Below, piece after piece: positions 1 through 6,927 of a DNA stretch of 15,532 nt. Positions within the stretch are counted from its first letter, which is position 1. Each line of letters begins with the position of its first letter. A model generated the notes under the pieces. It saw nothing but the letters and a program-made list of their open reading frames with translations, searched no databases and was not told where the DNA came from. The DNA comes from Anaerolineaceae bacterium (GTDB lineage Bacteria > Chloroflexota > Anaerolineae > Anaerolineales > Anaerolineaceae): positions 1-15,532 of the forward strand of contig DQHW01000042.1 in assembly GCA_003524305.1 (NCBI GenBank), read 5' to 3'. A program made the translations under genes and the position numbers.

Positions 1-2
1 GG

Positions 3-164
3 GTCTTACTTATTATCATACTAGTACGCAAAGAAAAGCATTATCACGCACACTTGCCCAGGCTGCAAGTGCCAGGGAAGATCGCGAGATCGCAAAGAAA
101 AACTTATAATAAATATCAGAAACTCGCGGATATTGTGATAAAGAGAGGGTGGGTTGACGGGTAA
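3..164 (+). CDS. Possible C-terminal end of an upstream gene (partial)
   Basis: Reading from base 3, a frame stays open for 53 codons to a TAA at 162-164. It begins with a strongly hydrophobic run (VLLIIILV) followed by a basic tail ending KRGWVDG, which would fit the last membrane segment and cytoplasmic tail of a membrane protein. The frame starting at base 2 is also open to a TAA at 107-109 and encodes a charged, helix-like tail ending EIAKKNL, so the true frame cannot be decided. No family is recognised. Either frame could be open by chance at this length. Confidence 0.25.
   Translation, partial: VLLIIILVRKEKHYHAHLPRLQVPGKIARSQRKTYNKYQKLADIVIKRGWVDG
51..71. repeat. Short inverted repeat
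   Basis: CACTTGC (51-57) and GCAAGTG (65-71) form a perfect 7-bp stem around a 7-nt loop. There is no T tract. It lies inside the possible partial reading frame at the left edge, so it may carry no function of its own. Confidence 0.25.
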
Positions 165-173
165 CCGGTCACC
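160..173. promoter_or_regulatory. Imperfect palindrome upstream of the methyltransferase gene
   Basis: GGTAACCGGTCACC is a 14-bp palindrome with one mismatched pair, centred about 65 bp upstream of the methyltransferase start. It could be an operator. No convincing -35/-10 pair was found next to it, so the call is tentative. Confidence 0.2.
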
Positions 174-231
174 GCACCTTACGGCGAAGGGCAAAAGATG
201 GAAAATGGGGATATAGAGAAATGGGGAAAAT

Positions 232-855
232 ATGTCTGAAAACTGGAATAGTGTGTATCAAGACCGCCCGTATGTTGAAAAAAACCCCTATGAGGGTGTG
301 ATTGAATTTCTCAAATTGTTGAGAGAAAAAGGCAAGCGTGAAGTGTTTGATCTCGGCTGCGGAGATGGACGGCATTTGGTTTATCTCATGCGTGAGGGAT
401 TCTCCGCGTCGGGGATGGACTATTCGCTGTGGGGCACGTTGCGGACGAGAGAATGGTTGAACCGTGAAGGTCTGCAGGCAGAACTGGTCTGCGCAGAGGC
501 TGCCAATTTGCCCTGGCCTGTGGAACGGTTTGATGCGGTTTTTTCGATCCAGGTGATCCATCACCAACGGATAGAAGCCATCAGGCAGTCGTTCAGCGAG
601 GTGAAGCGGGTGCTGCGGCCGGGCGGTTATTTTTATGCCACCATGCCTGCGTATCCCCCTTTGAATTGGAAAACCGGTTTATACGAGGAGATTGAAGAAC
701 ACACCTTTATTCCTCTTGAAGGTTTTGAAAAGGATGTGCCGCATTATTTCTTCAGCCAAGATGAACTTGCAGAAGCATTAAGCGAGTTTGAGATGCTTGA
801 CATCAAAAAAGAATCTGCCAGTCATTTAAGTGCTCTGGTGCGGAAGGTTTTGTGA
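232..855 (+). CDS. Class I SAM-dependent methyltransferase
   Basis: 207-residue cytoplasmic enzyme of the Rossmann-fold methyltransferase class (Methyltransf_11/25 type), transferring a methyl group from S-adenosylmethionine to an unknown substrate. Motif I, the SAM-binding glycine loop, is VFDLGCGDGRH at residues 38-48. Acidic motif II is near GMDYS (61-65), motif IV/V is FDAVFSIQVIHH (100-111), and the post-motif VLRPGGYFYATMP (127-139) is typical of the family. The length is normal for a single-domain enzyme. The ATG is preceded by a modest purine-rich GGGGAAA. It stands alone, convergent with the next gene, so context does not reveal the substrate. Confidence 0.85.
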   Translation: MSENWNSVYQDRPYVEKNPYEGVIEFLKLLREKGKREVFDLGCGDGRHLVYLMREGFSASGMDYSLWGTLRTREWLNREGLQAELVCAEAANLPWPVERFDAVFSIQVIHHQRIEAIRQSFSEVKRVLRPGGYFYATMPAYPPLNWKTGLYEEIEEHTFIPLEGFEKDVPHYFFSQDELAEALSEFEMLDIKKESASHLSALVRKVL

Positions 856-883
856 TAACCCGGAAGACAATTGCTGAAATGGC

Positions 884-965
884 GGGTTCACCCCTCTCGC
901 CGCAAAGCGGCTCGCCCTCAAAAAACAAGGGTCATGAGAGGCGCCCAGATCCCGACCCCGAACCC
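884..965. repeat. Nested inverted repeats predicting a multi-branched fold
   Basis: Between two convergent genes, four perfect complementary pairs nest. The outer stem is GGGTTC (884-889) with GAACCC (960-965). Inside it, CCTCTC (893-898) pairs with GAGAGG (936-941). Inside that are two side hairpins: GCCGC (899-903)/GCGGC (907-911) with an AAA loop, and CCCT (915-918)/AGGG (928-931). The result is a cloverleaf-like fold. It may be a bidirectional terminator (though no T tract follows), the remnant of a small non-autonomous element, or a structured RNA. It does not match a tRNA. Confidence 0.4.
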
Positions 966-980
966 ACGGCTGAACAGGTC

Positions 981-1460
981 CTAAATAACCAAGTTTACCA
1001 GGGTGATGATGCCAGCAAAAACTGCTGAAAACACCAGAGAAATTACCAATCCCTTGGAACCGGCTTTGATGTGATAGAGCTTGTTACGATAATCTTCACG
1101 ATTGGTGCCAGGCACTAGAAAACGGCGAGGCGAAATAGTGCAGACAATTATCAGGTCAAGCACCAGGGTATCCCAGATAGTGAACCCCATGAAAAATGCG
1201 CAAAAGAGAAGAAAATTCTGGAAGAAATTGGCACTTTGCTGAAGTAATACATAGATAATGGGGTAGAGAATCGTCACCAACAAAAAGGGGAGACCTGTGA
1301 TGAGGGCCGTGTGTTTCTCGGTGGCAGTACGGGCGGGAACCTTAGCCACCACTTCAGGCGGCATGCGGTGCAACCATGACCTGGGGTTGTAAAAAACAGA
1401 AGCTAAGAGAAGAATGGATAAAACAACCAGATAGATGAGTATATGAATGTAAAAGGGCAT
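981..1460 (-). CDS. Small four-helix membrane protein of unknown function
   Basis: 159 residues. The reading frame extends further upstream, but the ATG at 1460 was chosen because it is preceded by a perfect AGGAGG at 6-7 bp and the upstream extension overlaps the neighbouring gene and looks non-coding. Predicted membrane segments lie at about residues 6-24, 54-73, 82-106 and 136-158. A conserved-looking cytoplasmic stretch with ISPRRFLVPGTNREDY (109-124) separates helices 3 and 4. I recall similar unnamed integral membrane proteins in Firmicutes and Chloroflexota but cannot assign a function. It starts 37 bp after the DUF1349 gene ends and is probably co-transcribed with it. Confidence 0.75.
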   Translation of the reverse strand: MPFYIHILIYLVVLSILLLASVFYNPRSWLHRMPPEVVAKVPARTATEKHTALITGLPFLLVTILYPIIYVLLQQSANFFQNFLLFCAFFMGFTIWDTLVLDLIIVCTISPRRFLVPGTNREDYRNKLYHIKAGSKGLVISLVFSAVFAGIITLVNLVI

Positions 1461-1497
1461 AATCTCCTCCTTAATTTGCCAAAAGGATAACTTATTA

Positions 1498-2082
1498 TTA
1501 TGCCAAATGCAACGGCCAGAGGCAGGCGCCGAAGGTGAAAGTAGAGAATTCTGCCCGCATGGAACTATCCAGCGGACTGCAGGCGTAGACGCCGATATTG
1601 ACGGATTCCAACTTCTGGTGCATGTGGAAGATGCGCATCTGTTTAAAACTGATGCCGTCAAATGCGTTTTCGATGCAAAAATCCTGTCCGCGGCGGCTGA
1701 GACGGTAAGTCATCTCATTCTGCGAAGAGCTGATGTCGGTGGTCGCCCAATCGGAGTAGCCCAAGTTGGTGACCACACTGCCCAGTTTTGAGGCTTGCGG
1801 GGATTCGTATTCCACGGAAGCCTTGAACCAGTTGTCGGCATCCTGGTAGAGGGCGATGCCGCACTGATCAAAAAGCTTTACCGGAGACCATTTAGTTCTG
1901 ACTGTGAAAGAGAATTCTGATTCACTGACAGCAGTGAGAAAGGCAGGGGCATTGTCATGCTGAAAGCCGTAGTAGGTGCGCTGCCAGTAATCCGTGTCGG
2001 GATCGGTGAAAAGGGTTAGTTTGTCTGCGCCTAGTTCAAAACGTTTTGGGGGGTAGATCCAGTGAAATTTTGAGAGGTCCAT
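1498..2082 (-). CDS. DUF1349 family protein (concanavalin A-like fold)
   Basis: 194 residues, no signal peptide or membrane segment, so probably cytoplasmic. The sequence follows the DUF1349 family (related to yeast Ree1, 'regulation of enolase'): an N-terminal strand region with WIYPPKRF, a central QCGIALYQDADNWFKASVEY segment (about 115-134), and a late strand near NIGVYACSPL. The fold is a beta-sandwich like lectins and glucanases; the exact ligand or activity is not established for the family, though members often sit near carbohydrate genes. An AGGAGC lies about 8 bp before the ATG. It is the first gene of a likely two-gene unit with the small membrane protein; a TATAAT -10 lies at 2114-2119. 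Confidence 0.8.
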   Translation of the reverse strand: MDLSKFHWIYPPKRFELGADKLTLFTDPDTDYWQRTYYGFQHDNAPAFLTAVSESEFSFTVRTKWSPVKLFDQCGIALYQDADNWFKASVEYESPQASKLGSVVTNLGYSDWATTDISSSQNEMTYRLSRRGQDFCIENAFDGISFKQMRIFHMHQKLESVNIGVYACSPLDSSMRAEFSTFTFGACLWPLHLA

Positions 2083-2113
2083 GATAGGTGCTCCTGATTA
2101 TGTTGTCTGAGTA

Positions 2114-2119
2114 ATTATA
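2114..2119 (-). promoter_or_regulatory. Candidate -10 element of the DUF1349 gene
   Basis: On the minus strand TATAAT lies 32 bp upstream of the DUF1349 start codon. The matching -35 position 17 bp further upstream (CATACT) is a poor match, so this is either a weak promoter or one needing an activator. Confidence 0.35.
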
Positions 2120-2305
2120 GTGCTTGATTGGTTTTTAGTATGAGATGACAAAGAATTGTTTTATCTTGTTTGAGCCAAATTTTCAGTCATTTTTTCACCT
2201 AGCTTGCCATTATTCGTAATTGGGTTCAAACAGGTGACTAAAAATTGATTAGAACATGTTTCCGAATTCTAAAAACAGAAATCGAAAACTACGCATCTGT
2301 TTATC

Positions 2306-2338
2306 TCAGACATCGGGAATCAAGCAAGATTCCCGGTC
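2306..2338. repeat. REP-like inverted repeat
   Basis: CGGGAATC (2314-2321) and GATTCCCG (2328-2335) form a perfect 8-bp stem around AAGCAA. The stem resumes after a two-base bulge with AGAC on the left and GTCT on the right. Further out, CTGT (2297-2300) and ACAG (2344-2347) also complement each other. Such GC-rich bulged hairpins in intergenic AT-rich DNA are typical of dispersed REP-type repeats, but only one copy is in the window, so this is a suggestion. Confidence 0.35.
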
Positions 2339-2357
2339 TACAAAGACAGGTATTTAA

Positions 2358-2398
2358 TGATACACACCCTCTTCCGGAATAGACGAGGGTGTGTATCA
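2358..2398 (-). terminator. Strong hairpin downstream of the GH10 gene, probable terminator
   Basis: TGATACACACCCTC (2358-2371) and GAGGGTGTGTATCA (2385-2398) make a perfect 14-bp stem with a 13-nt loop, 52 bp past the GH10 stop codon. On the minus strand it is followed by TTAAATACC, a poor T tract, so termination may be inefficient. It could equally be a stabilising 3' hairpin or part of a repeat. Confidence 0.5.
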
Positions 2399-2449
2399 AC
2401 GTGCAAACAATAGGAGAGAGATGATATAAGCAAAAAGTAGGATGTCAGA

Positions 2450-3688
2450 TTAAACGTCAGATTTCAAAGTGATGACTGGATTTGCAGTATTCTTCTCAAG
2501 CTTGAACGCCTGCTGCTGACCATTGAAACTGATTTCATAGTCGCCCGCAAAAGCCGAGAGTTGAAGCAATCCGCTGGCATCCGTGGTCATTTGGGTGGCG
2601 GGCAGCCACCATTCGCCCTTGACGCGTTTGAGCAGTTCGTCGTAGGCAGGTTTGGTGGTTCCGTCTCTGCGGATCAAACCGGCTGGCGCATTGAGCCAAT
2701 TACCGTCCTGAAGATCCCACCAGGTGATGCCTTCCACCAGCGGATGTGAGAAAAGGGTTTCGTAATGCTGAATAACTTCACGCGCCTGACGTTCTTCTCC
2801 ATCGGGGGTGGAAGGCCAATCGGCGACCTGGTAGTCATTGAGATCCACAATTTCGGGGGGCATGAGCTGACCTGAAACGAGGGTGGTTTCGGTGAAATGA
2901 ATGGGCAGGTTGAAGCGGCTGAAACGTTCAAGGATTTCATGCGTTTTTTCGAGCCCCCACCAGCCCTGGTGCATGTGCGATTGAATGCCGATCACGTCGA
3001 ACTTGATGCCTGCTTCAAGGCAGCCCTCGATGAGGATGTCGTAAGCAGGGGAGGTTTCAAAGTCGTTGATCAAGAGTACAGCGGAGGGGTTTTCGGCGCG
3101 GGTGGTTTCAAACACGGTTTTGATGGTTTGAATGCGGCCGTTATGTTTGCAGATACGCGTGATGCCGTTGTCGTATTTGTCGAAAATGGGCATGATCACG
3201 GCTTCGTTGATCACATCCCACATGTCGATCAACCCGCGGAAGTCATTAACTTCGCGTTTGATCCTGTCTTTCTGGGCTTGCAGGATGGCGGCGTTATCCA
3301 ATTGCAGCAGCCAATTGGCGGTCATGGTGTGCCAGCAAAGGGGATGCCCCTTGGTATTCAGATTGTGATCCAGACACCAACGGGCGGCACGTTTTAGGGG
3401 TTCGGTATGCGAGGCGCCGCGCTGCGGTTCAAACAAACCCCAATAGAAAGGAAGGGTGGCGGCATTGCAAAGTTGGAGTAAATTTTGGGCAAGCTGTTCC
3501 GCTTTTTCAAGTGCGGCGCCGGTATATTCGCCGTTAGCCAATGGAACAGTGTCGAATGCGGCAGTGCCAAACAGGAATTTGTGGTTGGTTTGCGTTATGG
3601 TGACAGATTGATTGGCCAAAGGCTTTTCATTCTGATCCATGACAGTGATGGAAGCATTTATCATTTTGTCTATTAAAGGCGGATTCAT
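2450..3688 (-). CDS. GH10 endo-1,4-beta-xylanase, apparently intracellular
   Basis: 412 residues. Glycoside hydrolase family 10 enzymes cleave beta-1,4-xylan or xylo-oligosaccharides with retention of configuration. The ATG at 3688 has GGAGG 5 bp upstream; a longer frame exists but it runs through the operator and promoter. Residues 11-41 form the small beta-domain seen before many GH10 barrels. The barrel shows GHPLCWH (114-120), acid/base Glu162 in WDVINEA, nucleophile Glu267 in IHFTET, and WWDLQDGNWL near the end. No signal peptide is visible, so it probably acts in the cytoplasm on imported oligosaccharides. No transporter or other xylan gene lies nearby; it has its own promoter and operator. 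Confidence 0.92.
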   Translation of the reverse strand: MNPPLIDKMINASITVMDQNEKPLANQSVTITQTNHKFLFGTAAFDTVPLANGEYTGAALEKAEQLAQNLLQLCNAATLPFYWGLFEPQRGASHTEPLKRAARWCLDHNLNTKGHPLCWHTMTANWLLQLDNAAILQAQKDRIKREVNDFRGLIDMWDVINEAVIMPIFDKYDNGITRICKHNGRIQTIKTVFETTRAENPSAVLLINDFETSPAYDILIEGCLEAGIKFDVIGIQSHMHQGWWGLEKTHEILERFSRFNLPIHFTETTLVSGQLMPPEIVDLNDYQVADWPSTPDGEERQAREVIQHYETLFSHPLVEGITWWDLQDGNWLNAPAGLIRRDGTTKPAYDELLKRVKGEWWLPATQMTTDASGLLQLSAFAGDYEISFNGQQQAFKLEKNTANPVITLKSDV

Positions 3689-3719
3689 GAGAGCCTCCAG
3701 GTATTGCTTACCAGAAAGA

Positions 3720-3759
3720 ATAATAGCGGTATCGTTACCGGAAACGATACCGCTATTAT
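3720..3759. promoter_or_regulatory. LacI-type operator: perfect 17-bp inverted repeat
   Basis: The arms ATAATAGCGGTATCGTT (3720-3736) and its exact complement (3743-3759) are separated by ACCGGA. The core reads ATCGTTACC/GGAAACGAT, with a central CCGG and flanking GTTAC/AAAC, as expected for operators of sugar-responsive LacI/GalR-family repressors. It overlaps the -10 and the predicted start site, an ideal position for repression. A 17-bp stem is longer than a LacI dimer needs, so it might also fold in the transcript. No LacI-family gene is in the window. Confidence 0.6.
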
Positions 3760-3784
3760 AGCATTGGTTTTGAAGAAGATGCAA
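3755..3784 (-). promoter_or_regulatory. Promoter of the GH10 xylanase gene
   Basis: On the minus strand TTGCAT (3779-3784) is followed after 18 bp by a consensus TATAAT (3755-3760) preceded by TG one base upstream (TGCTATAAT, extended -10). Transcription would start near 3748, giving a leader of about 60 nt. The -35 abuts the stop codon of the upstream oxidoreductase gene, so the xylanase gene can be expressed independently of that unit. Confidence 0.65.
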
Positions 3785-3786
3785 TA

Positions 3787-4728
3787 CTAATGGCTGACCG
3801 TGATGACCACCTTGCCGAGGGTGTGTCCGCGGTTGGCGTAATTCACCGCTTCGGCGGTCTCCGCGAGAGTATAAGTGCGGTCAATCACAGTATTGAGTTT
3901 GCCTTCTTCAACCAGTTGGCCTAGAAAGGCAAGATCTTTGCGGTTGGGTTCGGCTTTGAGCAGGCACATTTTTTGGCTGCCAAGTGAAAACAACCAACCG
4001 AAAGCCATTTGCCTGAACAACTGGAGCAGCGCTCCGCCGGCCATGACCATGATGCCGTTCGGGTTCAGGGCGCGCCGGTATTGGGGCAGCCGGTAGCTGC
4101 CGTGGACGGCAAGGATCAGATCGTATTTGATTTTCTCTTCGGTGAAATTGCTGAGGGTGTAGTCAATGACATGATCAGCCCCGAGAGATTTCACGATTTC
4201 TACATTTCTCGGTCCGCATATGCCAGTCACATGCGCGCCGAAATATTTGGCAAGTTGCACGGCAAAGTTGCCCACCCCACCGCCAGCACCGATGATCAAC
4301 ACCTTTTGTCCGGCCTGGATATTGCCGAGATCGCGCAAACCTTGCAAGGCTGTGATGCCTGCCATGGAGATTGTGGCGGTCGATTCGAAAGATACGGCTG
4401 CGGGTTTTAGAGCCAATGCTTCTTCAGATACGGCTACAAATTCAGCGAAACCGCCTGAGCCCCATTTGAGGATGTCGCCGAAGACCTCGTCGCCAATTTT
4501 GAAGTTTTTGACTTCAGGTCCAACGGCTTCAATCTTTCCGGCAACATCCGCGCCGTAGATGTTGTTTTTTGGGATGATGCCATAGCGCATGGAACGGTAA
4601 TCCGCGGCGTTGACCGAGACGGCCATGATCTTGATCAAAACCTGGTCACCGGCGGGCACGGGTTTATCCACTTCACGCACCACCAGAACATCAGGGGAAT
4701 TGTTTTTATCGTAAATAACTGCTTTCAT
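3787..4728 (-). CDS. NAD(P)-dependent alcohol dehydrogenase / quinone oxidoreductase-like protein (MDR superfamily)
   Basis: 313 residues, cytoplasmic. The N-terminal GroES-like domain (MKAVIYDK to about residue 120) is followed by a Rossmann domain with the nucleotide loop GAGGGVGNFAVQLAK (147-161). The zinc-binding cysteines of classical alcohol dehydrogenases are absent, placing it with the zeta-crystallin/quinone reductase branch that reduces quinones or enones with NADPH. Length is normal. AGGAA lies about 7 bp before the ATG. It begins 35 bp after the DUF4386-like gene and is probably the last gene of the XRE-controlled unit. The physiological substrate is unknown. Confidence 0.88.
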   Translation of the reverse strand: MKAVIYDKNNSPDVLVVREVDKPVPAGDQVLIKIMAVSVNAADYRSMRYGIIPKNNIYGADVAGKIEAVGPEVKNFKIGDEVFGDILKWGSGGFAEFVAVSEEALALKPAAVSFESTATISMAGITALQGLRDLGNIQAGQKVLIIGAGGGVGNFAVQLAKYFGAHVTGICGPRNVEIVKSLGADHVIDYTLSNFTEEKIKYDLILAVHGSYRLPQYRRALNPNGIMVMAGGALLQLFRQMAFGWLFSLGSQKMCLLKAEPNRKDLAFLGQLVEEGKLNTVIDRTYTLAETAEAVNYANRGHTLGKVVITVSH

Positions 4729-4763
4729 GATAGATTCCTTTCAAAACACATGGACGAAATACT

Positions 4764-5417
4764 TCAGACTTTTTTTTGTTGAGAGAGCAAGATGATTCCC
4801 AACCAGGCAAACCAAACGATCTGCAACACACCAAACAGCATGGCGAGATTGTTGAGCATGGGGGCAAGTGAGACAATACCCACCAAACCCACTAATAAGC
4901 CAAGCACATTCAAGGCTTTGGGTAGTTTACCTGATTTTAAAGCTGCCCAACTTATTAGCAAAGTAAATACCCCACCTAATATTTCACCATTGGCATTACC
5001 TAAACCACCTGCGATGGTTTCAATGAGCGACCAGTTATTGGCTGCCAGAGCGGGGTCACTGGTGTATAAAGCAATGGTTGGGGCAACAGCAGCATTTGCC
5101 ACCATGCCGCTGGCCACAAGTGAACCCGCCCAAATAATACCAACAGCCAGTGCAATCGAAACCAGTCCTGTTGAATTCTCTTTCAAGCGGTCATAAAGCG
5201 CCAGGCAAAGAACGACCAATAAAACACCAAAAAACACATAGCCAAAGATATTTGTGAGAAAGAACATATTGGGCTGATCCACGACCAGGGCTATTTTCTG
5301 TGCCGGATCAGTAATGGTTTGATATTGCAAGACCACAATAAAGATAAGCATCATTACCACATAGGCAGCAGCCATCAACAGGGCGGCGAAACCGCCCATT
5401 TTTTGTAAATTTTTCAT
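4764..5417 (-). CDS. DUF4386-like integral membrane protein
   Basis: 217 residues, about six membrane helices (roughly 10-32, 52-74, 86-108, 134-160, 166-186, 188-210). The general pattern of a conserved N-terminal hydrophobic hairpin, a central SLIETIAGGLGNANGEILGG segment in which Glu and Asn face a helix, and KALNVLGLLVGLVGI near the end resembles proteins annotated near or as DUF4386. No catalytic motif is visible and function is unknown. TAGGAGA lies 7 bp before the ATG. It follows a clear DUF4386 gene with a 52-bp gap, suggesting two paralogous or partner membrane proteins. Confidence 0.75.
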   Translation of the reverse strand: MKNLQKMGGFAALLMAAAYVVMMLIFIVVLQYQTITDPAQKIALVVDQPNMFFLTNIFGYVFFGVLLVVLCLALYDRLKENSTGLVSIALAVGIIWAGSLVASGMVANAAVAPTIALYTSDPALAANNWSLIETIAGGLGNANGEILGGVFTLLISWAALKSGKLPKALNVLGLLVGLVGIVSLAPMLNNLAMLFGVLQIVWFAWLGIILLSQQKKV

Positions 5418-5469
5418 TATATATTCTCCTAAAGGAATTGTTGTAAATTGATTGTATTGAGAAATGAGT

Positions 5470-6147
5470 CTATATATTTTCCGGCAGTGAGAATCCTTTC
5501 ACGATCAACCAGACCGCAAGAACCATTTCTTGTAAAGCAATCGGCATGTTGGCAATCGTCTGAATCGTCGAAAAACCTGGGTTGAACATCATCATGATGC
5601 TGGTAATGATGGTCAAAGAGATACCGATCAATCCCCAAACAGAAATCCAACGCGGAACAAGCTTATATTTATAAAAGGCAGAATAATAAATTACGGCTGC
5701 AACTCCCCAACTTAAGAGCATGGCGGAATTATTGAGCCAATCGTTGCCCGCTCTGAGAACACTACCAGCGGATTGTAAGATTAGTTTTGATGCATTGTCC
5801 GCCTGGATGTATTCACTACTTAAGGCAAGCAGGCAGACCATAATGAGGGTGCCAACCACTTGAATCATGGATTCTATGATCCTGAAACCAGCTGATCCAA
5901 TCGCTGCCTCCTCGTTAAACCTTCGCAGCACTGGATAAAGAGAGACGCCAACCCCTGCGCAACACATGGCCATGCCAAAAATCAGAAAGATACCCATTAT
6001 TGCTTGCGCACGATGATCATAAAAAGAAGCCAAATAATCAGCACTGCTCAATATCGGATTATAAATTGCAGCCGCGATTACACCAAAAAGAGTTGCCAAA
6101 ATAAACAAGACACCTGTTATTGTTGCGTTTTTTCGCATGGAATTCAT
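5470..6147 (-). CDS. DUF4386 domain membrane protein
   Basis: 225 residues with about six membrane helices. The opening ITGVLFILATLFGVIAAAIY, the SLYPVLRRFNEEAAIGSAGFRIIES segment and the KLVPRWISVWGLIGISLTI stretch are characteristic of DUF4386. The ATG at 6147 was chosen over one three codons further in (6138) because AAAGGAT lies 6 bp upstream and because it sits 2 nt beyond the stop of the XRE gene, implying translational coupling. Function is unknown for the family; coupling to an XRE regulator suggests a regulated membrane or stress role, which is inference. Confidence 0.85.
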   Translation of the reverse strand: MNSMRKNATITGVLFILATLFGVIAAAIYNPILSSADYLASFYDHRAQAIMGIFLIFGMAMCCAGVGVSLYPVLRRFNEEAAIGSAGFRIIESMIQVVGTLIMVCLLALSSEYIQADNASKLILQSAGSVLRAGNDWLNNSAMLLSWGVAAVIYYSAFYKYKLVPRWISVWGLIGISLTIITSIMMMFNPGFSTIQTIANMPIALQEMVLAVWLIVKGFSLPENI

Positions 6148-6149
6148 TT

Positions 6150-6371
6150 TTATCCTTTCGCTTCGTGATCGAAGACTTCTGTGATCGAGACGCCAAAGGC
6201 ATCTGCGATGCAAAAGGCGAGTTCGAGCGATGGTGAGTACTTGCCGGCTTCAATGGCGATGATGGTTTGGCGCGAGGCGCCGGCTTTTTCAGCAAGTTCC
6301 TGTTGGGTCATCTCATTTGCAAAGAAACGCAGTTTGCGGATGTTGTTGGTGATCACGATTGGGTTAGGCAT
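6150..6371 (-). CDS. XRE-family helix-turn-helix regulator (small, YgzD-like)
   Basis: 73 residues, cytoplasmic DNA-binding protein consisting almost only of a Cro/C1-type HTH. The motif MTQQELAEKAGASRQTIIAIEAGKYSP (21-47) is the canonical helix pair, followed by PSLELAFCIADAFGVSITEVF. The start at 6371 is chosen over an upstream ATG because it gives the standard family length and overlaps the preceding stop as ATGCCTAA, an 8-nt overlap typical of translational coupling. Small regulators of this type are commonly paired with a membrane protein gene, as here. Two TTTACA-N3-TGTAAA sites upstream of the unit are its likely operators. Confidence 0.9.
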   Translation of the reverse strand: MPNPIVITNNIRKLRFFANEMTQQELAEKAGASRQTIIAIEAGKYSPSLELAFCIADAFGVSITEVFDHEAKG

Positions 6372-6858
6372 GGGAATATCCCCGGCGATAGAGAATGAAC
6401 TGGAAGATGCCCTCGCAAATGGAACCAAAACAAAAAGTAAGGAAGAGGATGTTGAGCATAACCACGGGCGAGTAATTCAACACCAGCGCCAGTAGGGCTG
6501 CGATAAATCCAAAGCCGGCAATGCCGAACCCGACCTGGTTGGATTTCATCTCGATCATTCTGTCACGTTCATCCTCGACCATTTCGAGCTTGATGTTTTT
6601 TTCGATATCCTTGTCATCGCATTCTCTATTCTGGATCTTTCCCTGGATGGCGACGCCAATCGAAAAGAGGATGTGAAAGACAATTTGGATGATAATGGTG
6701 GCGCCAATGCCGATGGCAATGAAAATCAACATGGTGGTTGCCCAACCTTTGAGGTCCGCGGGGGAGCGGGCAGGGTTGAAAGCATAGAGGCAGTAGGCAG
6801 CCAAAAGGAGGGCGCCAGAAGTGATGCTTGCGAGTGTTTTCTTTTCTTGGTAAGACAT
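6364..6858 (-). CDS. Membrane protein partnered with XRE regulator (DUF2178-like)
   Basis: 164 residues, four predicted membrane helices in two pairs (about 10-29, 40-68, 108-127, 130-156). Between them lies a charged cytoplasmic stretch ending in DERDRMIEMKSNQ (96-108), a signature I associate with DUF2178-like membrane proteins encoded beside small XRE regulators. TAGGAGT lies 8 bp before the ATG. It is the first gene of the minus-strand unit; its 3' end overlaps the start of the regulator gene by 8 nt. A role as a membrane partner that modulates the regulator is possible but unproven; an ion- or stress-related membrane function is equally likely. Confidence 0.75.
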   Translation of the reverse strand: MSYQEKKTLASITSGALLLAAYCLYAFNPARSPADLKGWATTMLIFIAIGIGATIIIQIVFHILFSIGVAIQGKIQNRECDDKDIEKNIKLEMVEDERDRMIEMKSNQVGFGIAGFGFIAALLALVLNYSPVVMLNILFLTFCFGSICEGIFQFILYRRGYSHA

Positions 6859-6898
6859 GATTTTTTACTCCTAATCTAATGTATGGATTTATGCACAT

Positions 6899-6927
6899 AT
6901 AGTACCAAATGATTTACATTATGTCAA
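6899..6927 (-). promoter_or_regulatory. Promoter of the membrane protein-XRE unit
   Basis: On the minus strand a perfect TTGACA (6922-6927) is followed after 17 bp by TACTAT (6899-6904). Transcription would begin near 6892, about 34 nt before the ATG at 6858. This is one of the best housekeeping-type promoters in the window, and its -35 lies inside an operator-like palindrome. Confidence 0.7.

Larger units (their letters stand above)
2083..2449. other. Non-coding gap with two hairpins
   Basis: 367 bp between the GH10 gene and the DUF1349 gene, both on the minus strand. It holds the DUF1349 promoter region at the left end, an AT-rich stretch, and two strong inverted repeats (2306-2338 and 2358-2398) listed separately. 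No credible reading frame with a ribosome binding site was found. Confidence 0.6.

Noticed and set aside
169..567. Long minus-strand frame opposite the methyltransferase gene
   Set aside because: It lies antisense to a well-supported enzyme with intact motifs, has no ribosome site and no recognisable domain.
879..1026. 49-codon plus-strand frame starting MAGSPLSPQSG after the methyltransferase
   Set aside because: No good ribosome site, low-complexity Pro/Ser composition, and it runs through the nested inverted repeats into the end of the convergent membrane protein gene.
2897..3397. 166-codon plus-strand frame inside the GH10 gene
   Set aside because: Antisense shadow of the xylanase barrel, which has its catalytic residues in the minus-strand frame; no ribosome site.
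3720..3759. Reading the 17-bp palindrome as a Rho-independent terminator of the oxidoreductase gene
   Set aside because: The following sequence (TTATTCTTTC region) is a weak T tract, and the position over a good -10 plus the LacI-style core fits an operator better. A dual role is not excluded.
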